From assembly GCF_003347205.1 (NCBI RefSeq), contig NZ_QQBJ01000016.1, forward strand, positions 1 through 64,000: DNA of 64,000 nucleotides, given 5' to 3'. Source of the DNA: Mycolicibacterium moriokaense (GTDB lineage: Bacteria > Actinomycetota > Actinomycetes > Mycobacteriales > Mycobacteriaceae). The translations under genes and the position numbers were made by a program. This document shows positions 1 through 8,257 of this stretch, in pieces; the first letter of the stretch is position 1; the number at the start of each line of letters is the position of its first letter. The notes under the pieces are model-generated. The model was not told the DNA's origin. It ran no database searches and saw nothing but the letters and a program-made list of their open reading frames with translations.

Positions 1-353
1 TGATCGTCGACTTCGCCCACATCTGGCGCGACATGCCGAAGGTGGTGTTCTCGCGCACGCTGGAGTCCGTCGACTGGAACTCACGCCTGGAACGCGGCGA
101 CCCGGTCGAGGTGGTGACCAAGCTGAAAGCCGAAACCGACGGCACGCTGGAGGTGGCCGGCGCGACGCTGGCCGCACCGATCGTGCAAGCCGGACTGGTG
201 GATGAGTACCGGATCGTGGTCACGCCCACCGTCGTGGGCGGCGGCATCCCGTTCTTCCCGACACTGCCGTCCTGGATTTCGCTGCGACTGTTGGAGAATC
301 GCACCTTCCCGGGCGGCACGGTCTTGCTGCGCTACGAGGCGAAGCACGACTGA
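1..353 (+). CDS. RibD C-terminal / dihydrofolate-reductase-like protein (partial, 5' end missing)
   Basis: The reading frame is already open at the left edge (codons in phase with base 3), so only about the last 117 residues are present. The visible part has the RibD-C/DHFR-fold pattern: an 'SRTL' segment after a strand, a loop 'KAETDGTLEVAGATLA' in which a G-x-L-x-V-x-G-A-x-L turn binds NADPH in the family, then 'VDEYRIVVTPTVVGGGIPFF', the signature of the last core strand and helix. Actinobacterial proteins of this family are usually about 180-200 residues and act as small NADPH-dependent reductases of mostly unknown substrate. The gene stands alone with no downstream partner on this strand. 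Family call firm; substrate unknown. Confidence 0.85.
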   Translation, partial: IVDFAHIWRDMPKVVFSRTLESVDWNSRLERGDPVEVVTKLKAETDGTLEVAGATLAAPIVQAGLVDEYRIVVTPTVVGGGIPFFPTLPSWISLRLLENRTFPGGTVLLRYEAKHD

Positions 354-609
354 TCGGGCCCACACGCCCCAAACTCATACGTCGCCTTCACTGTCATTGG
401 CATCGTGCGCCCTTTCTTGGCCATCGTCGGGAATGGCGCATTCGGGGTGAACGCGGCTCTTATCGGGGGCGGAGGCTCACGGTCGGTCAACAACACCGGA
501 GGCGGCATCAATATCGCAATCGTCCCTGCCGACGCGGCGGGACTAGGTGACCGCTCGAAGTCGCTGTGTGTCAACACCCTTGGCGCACAGTTGACCGGCG
601 GGTAGAAAA
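354..609. other. Intergenic stretch without a supported gene
   Basis: About 320 bases separate the reductase stop from the stop of the IniB-like gene. Short open frames exist on both strands (for example a 66-codon frame from 405) but none has a ribosome binding site, and their composition is that of shadow frames. The only element I can support is the hairpin at its right end, listed separately. Confidence 0.5.
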
Positions 610-638
610 CCAGCCGGCCCGCAGAAGGGACCGGCTGG
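610..638 (-). terminator. Rho-independent terminator of the IniB-like gene
   Basis: Perfect 8-bp arms CCAGCCGG / CCGGCTGG enclose a 13-nt loop. Read on the minus strand the hairpin is followed by TTTTC, and it sits about 36 bases past the stop codon of the minus-strand IniB-like gene. Position, strand and T-tract all fit an intrinsic terminator. Confidence 0.8.
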
Positions 639-673
639 CTCGAGGTAAAAAGCGATCGCTCGTTGCGCGAGAG

Positions 674-3298
674 CTATCCCCCGTGCGGACCCATCTCGGT
701 GTGGGTCGATGCGTGCGTGTCGACATCCATGTGCGTCTGCATCGACTCGTGGCTCGTGTCGAACAGCGGTGCGTGGCTTGATGAATCGACCTCCGAAAAG
801 TGGTCCGGCTCGCTGACTGCATGCGTGGACCCACTCAGCGCCGAGTGGTCATCGACGGTCGCCTGCGAGTGGCTCGTATCGAGAGAACTCTGGGCGCCGG
901 CGTGCGTGCTGGCGCTGGGCACGGAGATGACGGAATCCGAGTGGGACGCGGCCGCCCCGCTGGACGCCGTCGAACCGCCGGCGTCTAGGACGTGACCGCC
1001 GGCTGCCGTCGAACCGCTTGTGTCGATGACACCGCCCGCGGCGGACGCAGAGCTGTGATCGACGATGGCGCCCTGGCCGCTCGCCGCGCTGTGACCGCCC
1101 AACGTCGCCGCGTCGTTGGCGAGGATGCCGCCATGGCCGCCAGCGGTGGCGCCACTAGTGACGGAACCGCCACCCTGCGCGGTCGTATGACCGCCCAATG
1201 TCGCCGCATCGTCGGCCAGGATGCCGCCATGGCCAACAGCCGACGCGCCACCGGTGAACCCACCGCCCGCCTGCGCAGCCGTCTGTCCGCCGAGGGTGGA
1301 AGAAGCGCCGGCCTGGGCCGTCGTGTGCCCGCCCAATGTCGCCGCCTCGTCGGCCAGGATGCCGCCGTGGCCACCGGCCGACGCGCCACCGGTGAACCCA
1401 CCGCCGGCCTGCGCGGCCGTGTGCCCGCCCAACGCCGCGGCCTCGTTTCCGAAGACGTTGCCGCCGACTCCGGCGTTGGCACCACCAGCCAACGACCCGC
1501 CTGCCTGCAGATTGGTATGGCCTGTGGCGGCACTACTTTCATTACCGACGAGGCCTGCCGCTGCGACATTGCCGCTCGCCGCGGCCTGACTGCTTATTGA
1601 AGCGGCCCCCGCCCCGGCGGACGCCGCTCCGGTCGCCCCTGCTGACGCGGCACTGGAAATACCTGCACCGCCGAGGCCGCCGCCGGCGGCGGCTCCAAAA
1701 CCGGCATTGCCGCCGAAGGAGGCCTGTTGGCCGAACGACGCTCCGCCTGCGGGACCAGAGAATCCGGCCGAAGCGGTGTTGGAGAAACCAGCCTGGAGGT
1801 TCGCGCCCGCGCCACCGCCGGCGCCGATTCCAACGTCGCCGGCCGCGGGCCGATCAGAGATATTGCCCGTCGATCGCGCACGTTCGTCGAATGCGGAGCC
1901 GCCGTGGGCGCCTGCTTGACCGCTCAGTTCGGCGTTACCACCGATGTTGCCGCCGCCCTGCGCTGAGGCGCCGCCCTGTACTCCTCCGCCAACGCTGCCG
2001 CTCGCGTGTTCCGCGCCTCGTAGGTGCGCGCCTTCGCGGAAGCCGGCCTGACCACCAAACTGGCCGCCGAGTTCACCACCGAAACCTGCGCCGGCGTGTT
2101 CGCCACCACCGAGGTGCGCGCCTTCGCGGAAACCGGCCTGACCACCAAACTGACCGCCGGCACCAAACCCCGCGCCCGCACCAGCGTGCTCGCCACCACC
2201 GAATTCGCTGCCACCTTCGAGGCCTGCACCGCCTTCGAAGCCGCCGCCAAACTCACCACCGGCACCAAACCCCGCACCCGCACCGGCCTGCTCACCATCA
2301 CCGAATTCACTGCCACCCCCGAGGCCTGCTCCGCCTTCGAAGCCGCCGCCGAACTCACCGCCAGCACCAAACCCCGCGCCCGCATGCTCGCCACCACCGA
2401 ATTCGCTACCGCCCCCGAGGCCTACTCCGCCTTCAAAGCCGCCGCCAAACTCACCGCCAGCACCGAAACCCGCACCAGCACCGGCCTGCTCGCCACCACC
2501 GAGGTGCACTCCCTCACCGAAACCGGCCTGACCACCAAACTGACCGCCAAACTCACCACCGGCACCAAACCCCGCACCCGCACCCGCGTGCTCGCCAACG
2601 CCGAATTCGCTACCACCCCCGAGGCCTGCACCGCCTTCAACGCCGCCGCCAAACTCGAACCCGCCGCCGAACTCACCGCCGGCACCAAACCCCGCACCCG
2701 CGCCGGCGTGCTCGCCAACGCCGAAACCGCTACCACCTTCGAGGCCTGCTCCGCCTTCAAGCCCGCCTTCGACGCCCCCTCCGATCCCAAATCCACCGCC
2801 GAGTCCGCCGACCAGGCCAGCGCCGAGACCGACTGCACCCTCGATCCCTGACTCGACGCCGCCAGCGACCTCTGCCCCTAGGCCGAGTCCTGTTTCCAAT
2901 CCGGCACCCAGGCCTGACTCGACGCCGCCCGCCAGTCCGAGGCCAGTTTCGAGTCCGCCGCCGAGTCCGACGCCGCCGTCCACTCCACCGCCGAGCCCAA
3001 GGCCTGTCTCAAGCCCTGCACCGAGGCTCGACTCAAGTCCGCCGCCGACCCCTAAGCCGCCGTGCTCATCGCCGCCGAATCCGAACTGGTCTGACACCGC
3101 CTGCCGCAGACCGGCGACCGGATTCGCAACGTCGAGGGCTAGCCCGGGAACCGCGGTCGAGGCGGCTGACTGCAACTGCGCGGAAGTGACACCTGACAAC
3201 CCGGCATCCGCCAAGGCAGCCTCAGGATTGGACGCGAAGTGCTGTGCAGCGACCTCGTTGTTGAACAGATCGAATATGAACTGAGCGACGGAATCCAT
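674..3298 (-). CDS. IniB-like, highly repetitive Gly/Ala-rich protein
   Basis: 874 residues. The first ~75 residues form a non-repetitive helical domain (MDSVAQFIFDLFNNEVAAQHF, then ASNPEAALADAGLSG and a VPGL...NPVAGLRQAV segment) that matches the N-terminal domain of the isoniazid-induced protein IniB as I remember it. The rest is low-complexity: ETGLGLGG-type repeats, then units built on GEHAGAGAGFGAGGEFGG (residues ~185-425), an Ala/Ser/Gly stretch, units built on ATLGGHTTAQAG...GGHGGILAD (~615-740), and a Ser/His/Asp-rich tail. IniB of M. tuberculosis is about 480 residues, so this is almost twice as long. No signal peptide or membrane segment is evident. The ATG has GAAAGG about 8 bases upstream. 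It is monocistronic: no iniA or iniC (dynamin-like) gene is adjacent. IniB belongs to a cell-envelope-stress operon; the molecular role is unknown. The repeat region may vary in length between strains or be misassembled. Confidence 0.8.
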   Translation of the reverse strand: MDSVAQFIFDLFNNEVAAQHFASNPEAALADAGLSGVTSAQLQSAASTAVPGLALDVANPVAGLRQAVSDQFGFGGDEHGGLGVGGGLESSLGAGLETGLGLGGGVDGGVGLGGGLETGLGLAGGVESGLGAGLETGLGLGAEVAGGVESGIEGAVGLGAGLVGGLGGGFGIGGGVEGGLEGGAGLEGGSGFGVGEHAGAGAGFGAGGEFGGGFEFGGGVEGGAGLGGGSEFGVGEHAGAGAGFGAGGEFGGQFGGQAGFGEGVHLGGGEQAGAGAGFGAGGEFGGGFEGGVGLGGGSEFGGGEHAGAGFGAGGEFGGGFEGGAGLGGGSEFGDGEQAGAGAGFGAGGEFGGGFEGGAGLEGGSEFGGGEHAGAGAGFGAGGQFGGQAGFREGAHLGGGEHAGAGFGGELGGQFGGQAGFREGAHLRGAEHASGSVGGGVQGGASAQGGGNIGGNAELSGQAGAHGGSAFDERARSTGNISDRPAAGDVGIGAGGGAGANLQAGFSNTASAGFSGPAGGASFGQQASFGGNAGFGAAAGGGLGGAGISSAASAGATGAASAGAGAASISSQAAASGNVAAAGLVGNESSAATGHTNLQAGGSLAGGANAGVGGNVFGNEAAALGGHTAAQAGGGFTGGASAGGHGGILADEAATLGGHTTAQAGASSTLGGQTAAQAGGGFTGGASAVGHGGILADDAATLGGHTTAQGGGSVTSGATAGGHGGILANDAATLGGHSAASGQGAIVDHSSASAAGGVIDTSGSTAAGGHVLDAGGSTASSGAAASHSDSVISVPSASTHAGAQSSLDTSHSQATVDDHSALSGSTHAVSEPDHFSEVDSSSHAPLFDTSHESMQTHMDVDTHASTHTEMGPHGG
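1086..1450 (-). repeat. Intragenic tandem repeats, block B of the IniB-like gene
   Basis: Three to four imperfect units encode the series GGHTxAQAGGGxTxGAxAxGHGGILADxAATL. The clearest shared DNA is the stretch around gaggatgccgccatggcc, found near 1118, 1217 and 1357, with closely similar flanks. Repeats stay in frame, so length change would preserve the reading frame. Confidence 0.75.
2015..2745 (-). repeat. Intragenic tandem repeats, block A of the IniB-like gene
   Basis: About six imperfect units of roughly 90-120 bases encode variants of GEHAGAGAGFGAGGEFGGGFEGGAG. The core accaaaccccgc (or accgaaacccgc) recurs near 2162, 2270, 2366, 2460, 2561 and 2683. Units differ by short in-frame insertions such as QFGGQAGFREGAHLGG. 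Confidence 0.8.
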
Positions 3299-3754
3299 AC
3301 AGAAAAGCCTTTCGCGTACGTGGGAAACTCTTTGCCGGAGACGTCCGGGTCATCTCTAGCAACGCTAGGCGCTCCGTCTTTAATCAGCAGGGGGTGGACA
3401 CCCGTGCTTATTCGTCATGGCCCCGGGGTTCACCCGCCCGCACGCAATAGGGGATTAGGGGATATCCAGGGGATCGAGACGGCATCTCCAGCAAATTCAC
3501 AGCGCAACGGTGCGGATTTCGCGGTGCATTACGCCCTGCGGATCCGCGGGCGAGCAGCCTCGGCAGCAACATCAAACAGGTCTGCGGTTGTCACCTCCAA
3601 CGGTGGCCCGCCAACGCGGTGCCGGCCACCGAAACGACGACGTTCGTCGACCGTGCGCGACAGGAGCTCAGGGAACTCTGTCAAACTCGAACGGTCGCAA
3701 ACCGGGTACTTCGACGTCCGCACGCGAATCGAGTGGCCGCAAGCTGCGTGATCG
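3299..3754 (-). promoter_or_regulatory. Upstream region of the IniB-like gene, with a 13-bp palindrome
   Basis: The 456-base gap upstream of the IniB-like ATG holds no convincing gene. At 3356-3368 there is a palindrome CTAGC-AAC-GCTAG, about 58 bases before the start, and just downstream of it on the minus strand the sequence TAGAGAT could serve as a -10. In M. tuberculosis the iniBAC promoter is controlled by IniR and Lsr2; whether this palindrome is an operator here is inference. Confidence 0.35.
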
Positions 3755-5242
3755 TTACGGCCTGTCTTGGGGCGGCGGGCGATTGGCGACAGCCGGGAAC
3801 GGGCCGGTGAAGCCCTGGCGTTCCTGGGCGATCTCCATCACGCGACCACGGACCACAAACCAGCCGATGATGAGCGCCGGAATGATCATCACCAGCGTGG
3901 CGACAGTCCAAGTGCCGATGGGCGGGTCGAACGCCATCAGCACGACCACGCCGAACAGGAACGCCAACGTCAGATAGCCGGTGTACGGCGCCCCCCACAT
4001 ACGGAACGACGGACGCTGAAGGATGCCCCGCTTCGACCAGCGGTAGAGCTGTATCTGACAGACGACGATGGTGCCCCAGGACGCGATGATGCCGAGGGCC
4101 GCGATGTTGAGCACGATCTCGAACGCCTCGCCGGGCACGAGAAGGTTGAGGATGACACCGAAAAGGCCGACGACCGCGGTTAGGAAGATTCCGCCGTATG
4201 GCACGCCGCGGCTGGACATCACCGCGGCGAACTTCGGCGCGCTGCCGTTCATCGCCATCGATCGCAGGATCCGGCCGGTCGAGTACAACCCGGCGTTGAG
4301 GCTGGAGAATGCGGCGGTCAGCACGACGATGTTCATGACCGTGCCGGCGCCCTCGACTCCGATCTTGGAGAAGAACGTGACGAACGGGCTCTCGGCGGCC
4401 TTATAGGTGGTGTACGGGAGAAGAAGGGCCAGCAGGAACAGTGAGCCGACGTAGAACACAGCGATACGAGCGATCACCGAGTTGATCGCACGCGGCATGA
4501 TCTTGTGCGGATGAGCAGTCTCGCCGGCAGCAGTTCCGACGAGTTCCACGGCGGCGTAGGCGAACACGACACCGGACATGACGATCACCAGTGGGAAAAG
4601 GCCGGTCGGGAAGAACCCACCATTGTTAGCGATAACGCTGAAACCGGTTGACTGGCCTTGAATATGGTAGCGGCCCGCAAGGAAAATAGTGCCTGCGACC
4701 AAAAATGTCAGCAGGGCAAGAACTTTGATGGCTGCGGCCCAGAACTCGAGTTCCCCGAACAGGGTTACCGAGATGAGGTTCAGGCTCACCACCGCCGCAA
4801 GTGCCAGCAGGGCGATCAGCCATTGCGGGACGCTCTTCAGCCCGGTCCAGTAGTGGAAGTAGGTGGCGATCGCCGTCGAATCGACGATGGACGTGAACGC
4901 CCAGTTCAGCCAGTACATCCAGCCGGCGACGAACGCCGCCTTCTCACCAAGGAATTCGCGCGCGTACGACACGAAGGACCCCGACGACGGCCGGTGTAAC
5001 ACGAGCTCGCCCAGCGCTCGCAGAATCAGGAAGACGAAAATGCCGCAGAACGCGTAGCTCAAGAACAGGCCCGGTCCGGCGTTGTGTAATCGGCCGCCGG
5101 CGCCGAGGAACAGTCCGGTTCCGATGGCACCGCCGATCGCGATCATTTGCAGCTGCCGGGGTTTTAGCCCCTTGTGGTAGCCCTCGTCCTCCGCCATCAA
5201 CGCGGAGTTGTCATACACAGACTCTTCGGGTGCGGTGGTCAT
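3755..5242 (-). CDS. ansP: L-asparagine permease (amino acid/polyamine/organocation family)
   Basis: 495 residues, twelve predicted membrane segments. The N-terminal [21 protein letters not shown] is the substrate-binding helix-1 signature of the amino acid transporter (AAT) family; [15 protein letters not shown] and [16 protein letters not shown] are further family motifs. The length and sequence resemble mycobacterial AnsP1/AnsP2, proton-coupled importers of asparagine and aspartate in the inner membrane. I use the ATG with GGAGGAG six bases upstream rather than the open frame beginning further upstream, which lacks a ribosome site. It follows a small membrane protein gene by 20 bases and is probably co-transcribed with it. 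Which AnsP paralogue this is cannot be decided from sequence alone. Confidence 0.88.
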   Translation of the reverse strand: MTTAPEESVYDNSALMAEDEGYHKGLKPRQLQMIAIGGAIGTGLFLGAGGRLHNAGPGLFLSYAFCGIFVFLILRALGELVLHRPSSGSFVSYAREFLGEKAAFVAGWMYWLNWAFTSIVDSTAIATYFHYWTGLKSVPQWLIALLALAAVVSLNLISVTLFGELEFWAAAIKVLALLTFLVAGTIFLAGRYHIQGQSTGFSVIANNGGFFPTGLFPLVIVMSGVVFAYAAVELVGTAAGETAHPHKIMPRAINSVIARIAVFYVGSLFLLALLLPYTTYKAAESPFVTFFSKIGVEGAGTVMNIVVLTAAFSSLNAGLYSTGRILRSMAMNGSAPKFAAVMSSRGVPYGGIFLTAVVGLFGVILNLLVPGEAFEIVLNIAALGIIASWGTIVVCQIQLYRWSKRGILQRPSFRMWGAPYTGYLTLAFLFGVVVLMAFDPPIGTWTVATLVMIIPALIIGWFVVRGRVMEIAQERQGFTGPFPAVANRPPPQDRP

Positions 5243-5262
5243 CGAACTCCTCCTCGCTCTGG

Positions 5263-5514
5263 TCAGTTTCGGGGTGGCGCAGGGTCGACCGGATTTCCTC
5301 GGGCATCCCACTGCTCCGGGGGTCCCGGCGTATCACTGACATCACGAAAAGTCATGACGAAGCCGCACACGGCGACGACGGCCGCGATCGCGTAGCCGAT
5401 AATCGAATACCAGCCGGCATGGAGGTAAGCGGTGACGGCGACGATGAACATCGCCAAGAACACCAGCGACATTCCGATCAATGGAATCTTCGCGAACAAA
5501 TCAATGCGTGCCAT
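5263..5514 (-). CDS. Small membrane protein upstream of ansP
   Basis: 83 residues from the ATG that has GAGGTG about 7 bases upstream; a GTG three codons earlier is possible. Two to three hydrophobic segments occupy residues ~9-60 ([37 protein letters not shown]), followed by a Pro-rich soluble tail. It is the first gene of a two-gene unit with the asparagine permease (20-base gap). I do not recognise a family with a known function; coupling with ansP suggests an accessory membrane role, but this is inference. Confidence 0.7.
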   Translation of the reverse strand: MARIDLFAKIPLIGMSLVFLAMFIVAVTAYLHAGWYSIIGYAIAAVVAVCGFVMTFRDVSDTPGPPEQWDARGNPVDPAPPRN

Positions 5515-5934
5515 GAGACCCACCTCGATACTCCGAATGACGCTTGATCAAGTGAACACCCGCTGACGTCTTCGCGCGCGCCGAATTGAATGGGTTGGCT
5601 GCTGTTACGGTCAACTGCCCGTGGGGCTTCTCGAGTAGCCGTGTGGCGCGCGAGCGATTGACCGCAGCCAGCGTCGCCCCTAAGCGGATGCCCAAAACCT
5701 TTGTCGCACCTGGACGTGCGCTTTACCCAGATCCGCGCGGTCGACGGCTGCAGCTGACAATTAGGAAGCCTCGGCCCCAAAACGCTGCTGCACCTCACAG
5801 CCAGTTCGCAGCTTAGTTGACGGATATCGGCGTAGGACCCTTAGTGAGGGACGCCAAAGGGGGCCGCTGCGGTTCGAGCGCCGCAGCCCACCACCCTCGC
5901 GAACGGGCGACCACATCGAGCGAGGAGAGGTCAC
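5515..5934. other. Intergenic stretch, no gene seen
   Basis: About 420 bases between two divergent units. Open frames here are short, lack ribosome sites and overlap on both strands. TTGACG at 5817-5822 followed by CTTAGT 17 bases later is a possible promoter for the downstream lipoprotein gene, but the -10 match is poor. A ribosome site GAGGAGAGG lies just before the lipoprotein ATG. Confidence 0.4.
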
Positions 5935-6843
5935 ATGAACATCGGTAGGCAAAAGTCCAACCAATGGCGAACTGTCCTCGCAGGCGGGTCTGCTTTGGTC
6001 CTTGTCGTTGCCAGCTGCTCCTCCAACTCGACCCAATCGTCGTCGTCGACCTCGGCACCGTCGGCGGAAACCACAACCACCTCCGAACCGGCGGCGACCA
6101 TCAACACTCCGCTCAAGGAGGAGCCTTCCGGCACCGCGACGCTGAGCTGGGACCCTGATTCCAAGATGGTCACCGCCACAGTGCATATGCAGGGCTTCAC
6201 GCCGGGCAGCAAACATGCCATGCACATTCACGACGGCAGTTGCGCCACACCGGGCAACGTCGTGGTTCCATTTCCCGACGTGACCGCCAACGAGGGTGGA
6301 GCGATCGACACGTCCGTCGCCAGTACCAAGCCAGCTCCCGATGGCCTGGTTGTCGGCACCCTGTTGAACATCCACCTGGCCTCGTCGGACAAGCTGGGCG
6401 ATCCGGGTTCGCTGGGGTATACATCGATTTCGTGTGCGGACATCACCCCCGCGAAAGCTCCTGCACCCACAACACTGACAATGTCGGCGCCACCTACCGG
6501 CGAGCGACCCAGCGGGTCGGCGGCGTTGACGTTTGACCCGGGCGCGAAGACGCTCACCGTAACCGTCGCCGCCAAGGGCCTAGCCGCGGGGAGCGCTCAC
6601 GCCGAACACATTCACCTCGGCACGTGCGGCGCGCAGGGCGCCGTCCAATACCCGCTGAACGATCTGGTGGCTTCGGCTGACGGCGCCGCCAAAACCACCA
6701 CCGTGATCCAGAACGTCGATCAGGCACCACCGCGCTCTGGCTGGTATGTCAACGTCCACCTCGGGCCGGCCGACGCGATCGAGCAAGACGGCAAACCCAC
6801 CCTGCTCTTCCAGCCGATCCTGTGTGGAGATGTCGGCGATTGA
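5935..6843 (+). CDS. Secreted lipoprotein with two CHRD / CuZn-SOD-like domains
   Basis: 302 residues. An N-terminal signal ends in the lipobox LVVASC (Cys about residue 27), so the mature protein should be lipid-anchored outside the membrane. After a Ser/Thr-rich linker come two homologous beta-domains (about residues 60-175 and 190-300). Each has the order 'GxAxLxxDPxxKxxTVTV', 'GSxHAxHIHxGxC' (HAMHIHDGSC and HAEHIHLGTC) and a late 'VNVHL' or 'LNIHL' strand, resembling CHRD and CuZn superoxide dismutase folds. The full set of SOD copper and zinc ligands is not evident, so enzymatic activity is doubtful; metal binding through the HIH motifs is possible. The gene stands alone, with GAGGAGAGG before the ATG. 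Confidence 0.75.
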   Translation: MNIGRQKSNQWRTVLAGGSALVLVVASCSSNSTQSSSSTSAPSAETTTTSEPAATINTPLKEEPSGTATLSWDPDSKMVTATVHMQGFTPGSKHAMHIHDGSCATPGNVVVPFPDVTANEGGAIDTSVASTKPAPDGLVVGTLLNIHLASSDKLGDPGSLGYTSISCADITPAKAPAPTTLTMSAPPTGERPSGSAALTFDPGAKTLTVTVAAKGLAAGSAHAEHIHLGTCGAQGAVQYPLNDLVASADGAAKTTTVIQNVDQAPPRSGWYVNVHLGPADAIEQDGKPTLLFQPILCGDVGD

Positions 6844-7058
6844 TCGCTTTACGCGAGCGACGATCGCGGATGTGGTTGCCGACGCACGCCGACATCGACC
6901 GCCACGTCGGTGAAGACCAGTTCGTCGCCGCCTTCGATCAGCCGGCAGATTCCGAAGTAGCCAACAAGAAACATTCAATCCTGTTCAAGCACAGGCTGCA
7001 TTTCGGCTGCCGTTGGCCGCCGTGGGTACTTAGACCCGCCCGCTACATCCGATGTCCG

Positions 7059-7132
7059 TGCCCCCAGTCGGACTCGAACCGACACTGGGCGGATTTTAAG
7101 TCCGCTGCCTCTGCCAATTGGGCTATGGGGGC
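7059..7132 (-). tRNA. leuX: tRNA-Leu (anticodon TAA), short variable arm
   Basis: A complete 74-nt cloverleaf on the minus strand: 7-bp acceptor GCCCCCA/TGGGGGC, D-arm GCCC-AATTGGCA-GAGGC, anticodon stem GCGGA/TCCGC with loop CTTAAAA, 5-nt variable region, T-arm GTCGG-TTCGAGT-CCGAC, discriminator A, CCA not encoded. The anticodon reads UUA (leucine). Leucine tRNAs normally have a long class II variable arm; this one is class I. I recall a 74-nt tRNA-Leu(TAA) in M. tuberculosis, so the form is probably general in mycobacteria. Confidence 0.9.
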
Positions 7133-7305
7133 CCGAACCGGACCGAGCCTATGTCAGCGTTCATTCTTCTGCGCCAACACTCGCCGTCACATGAGCAAGG
7201 CAAACTCGCTCAATTGACATTTTTGACAGTTAAGCTGCATGGGAACCACAGGCGGGTGGACGAGAGCAAGCCCTCTGCCGAAACGTCTTCAGGGCGGAGG
7301 TGCAC

Positions 7306-8208
7306 ATGTCCAGCACCGGCTCCGGTCACATGCCCGAGAACCTCGCCATGGGCGCCGCGCTGAGCTCGCTGTCGTTCTTCTGCACCGCGGTGATGAGTGC
7401 TCTCGTGAAGGCGACGGAAGAACTGACGTCGACGGCCGTCGTCCTGCTGTTCCAGAATCTCATCTGCTTTGTCCTGATCCTTCCCGTCGCGCTGCACGGC
7501 GGCCCGGCGTCAGTCAAGACCCGCAAGATCGGCCTGCACATTCTTCGCGCCGTGAGCGGCACCGCCGCCTGGTATGCCCTCTTCCTCGCGATCACGATGA
7601 TGCCGCTGACCAACGCGATACTGCTGACGTTCAGCGCTCCCCTGTGGATGCCCGTCATCGCGTGGGTGTTGTTCCGCGAGAAAGCATCCAGAGCAACCTG
7701 GATCGGCGCGGCGATCGGCTTCGTCGGCGTCCTGCTGGTTCTGCAACCGCACCACCAGAAGTTCAACATCGGCGCACCCATCGCACTCGCCGGCGCCTTC
7801 TGCCTGGCCATCGCCTTCATGTCCGTCCGCTGGCTCGGCGCCACCGAACCGACATCGCGCATTCTGTTCTACTACTTCGGTATTGCCACTCTGTTGTGTG
7901 CACCCTTCGCCGTCCTCGATTGGCGACCGTTCGGGTTGCGCGGCTCGCTGTATCTGATCGCGATCGCCGTGACACTGATGGTGAGTCAGGCCCTCATCGT
8001 GCTCGCGTACCGCTACGCATCGGCGGTCAAGGTCGGCCCGTTCGTCTACACCGTCATCGTCTTCACGGCTTTGATCGACTGGTTCCTGTGGAATCGCGCG
8101 CCCACATTGGTGGTCATCTTCGGCATGGCTCTGGTGATCGGCGGCGGGATCATCGCGATCCGCAAGAAATCCGAAAAAGCGCAGCCACCGAGCGTGCACT
8201 CAGGGTGA
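7306..8208 (+). CDS. EamA-family (DMT superfamily) transporter
   Basis: 300 residues with ten predicted membrane helices in two EamA repeats (about residues 12-138 and 150-285). The first repeat has the typical end 'AIGFVGVLLVL', the second ends 'GMALVIGGGIIAIRK'. The family exports small metabolites or nucleotide sugars across the inner membrane; the substrate cannot be told from sequence. I prefer the ATG with GGAGG five bases upstream over the GTG two codons earlier. The gene is single and convergent with the DedA gene; the region just upstream contains two TTGACA copies 9 bases apart. Confidence 0.85.
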   Translation: MSSTGSGHMPENLAMGAALSSLSFFCTAVMSALVKATEELTSTAVVLLFQNLICFVLILPVALHGGPASVKTRKIGLHILRAVSGTAAWYALFLAITMMPLTNAILLTFSAPLWMPVIAWVLFREKASRATWIGAAIGFVGVLLVLQPHHQKFNIGAPIALAGAFCLAIAFMSVRWLGATEPTSRILFYYFGIATLLCAPFAVLDWRPFGLRGSLYLIAIAVTLMVSQALIVLAYRYASAVKVGPFVYTVIVFTALIDWFLWNRAPTLVVIFGMALVIGGGIIAIRKKSEKAQPPSVHSG

Positions 8209-8212
8209 GAAT

Positions 8213-8230
8213 CGGCGACGAAAATCGCCG
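8213..8230. terminator. Possible bidirectional hairpin between convergent genes
   Basis: Perfect 6-bp arms CGGCGA / TCGCCG around the loop cgaaaa, five bases past the transporter stop and 28 bases from the DedA stop. There is no T-tract on either side, so it is at best a weak, mycobacterial-style terminator. Confidence 0.35.
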
Positions 8231-8257
8231 CAAGAGCACGTTCGGCGCTCGCCGGCG

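Noticed and set aside
405-605. 66-codon open frame after the first gene
   Set aside because: No ribosome site, no recognisable protein features, and it runs up to the terminator of the opposite gene.
1086-2745. Possible CRISPR array or dispersed repeat
   Set aside because: Units are adjacent, degenerate and in frame within one coding sequence; there are no unique spacers.
1597-3189. Long plus-strand open frame (530 codons) opposite the IniB-like gene
   Set aside because: It is extremely Arg/His-rich, lacks a ribosome site and exists only because the GC-rich glycine repeats on the other strand contain no stop in this frame. The same holds for the 275-codon frame at 2024-2851.
6822-7217. 131-codon open frame between the lipoprotein gene and the exporter
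   Set aside because: It passes straight through the tRNA-Leu gene and has no ribosome site.
7214-7236. TTGACA copies upstream of the exporter as a -35 element
   Set aside because: No -10 hexamer is found at 16-18 bases from either copy; the TAAGCT nearby is too close.
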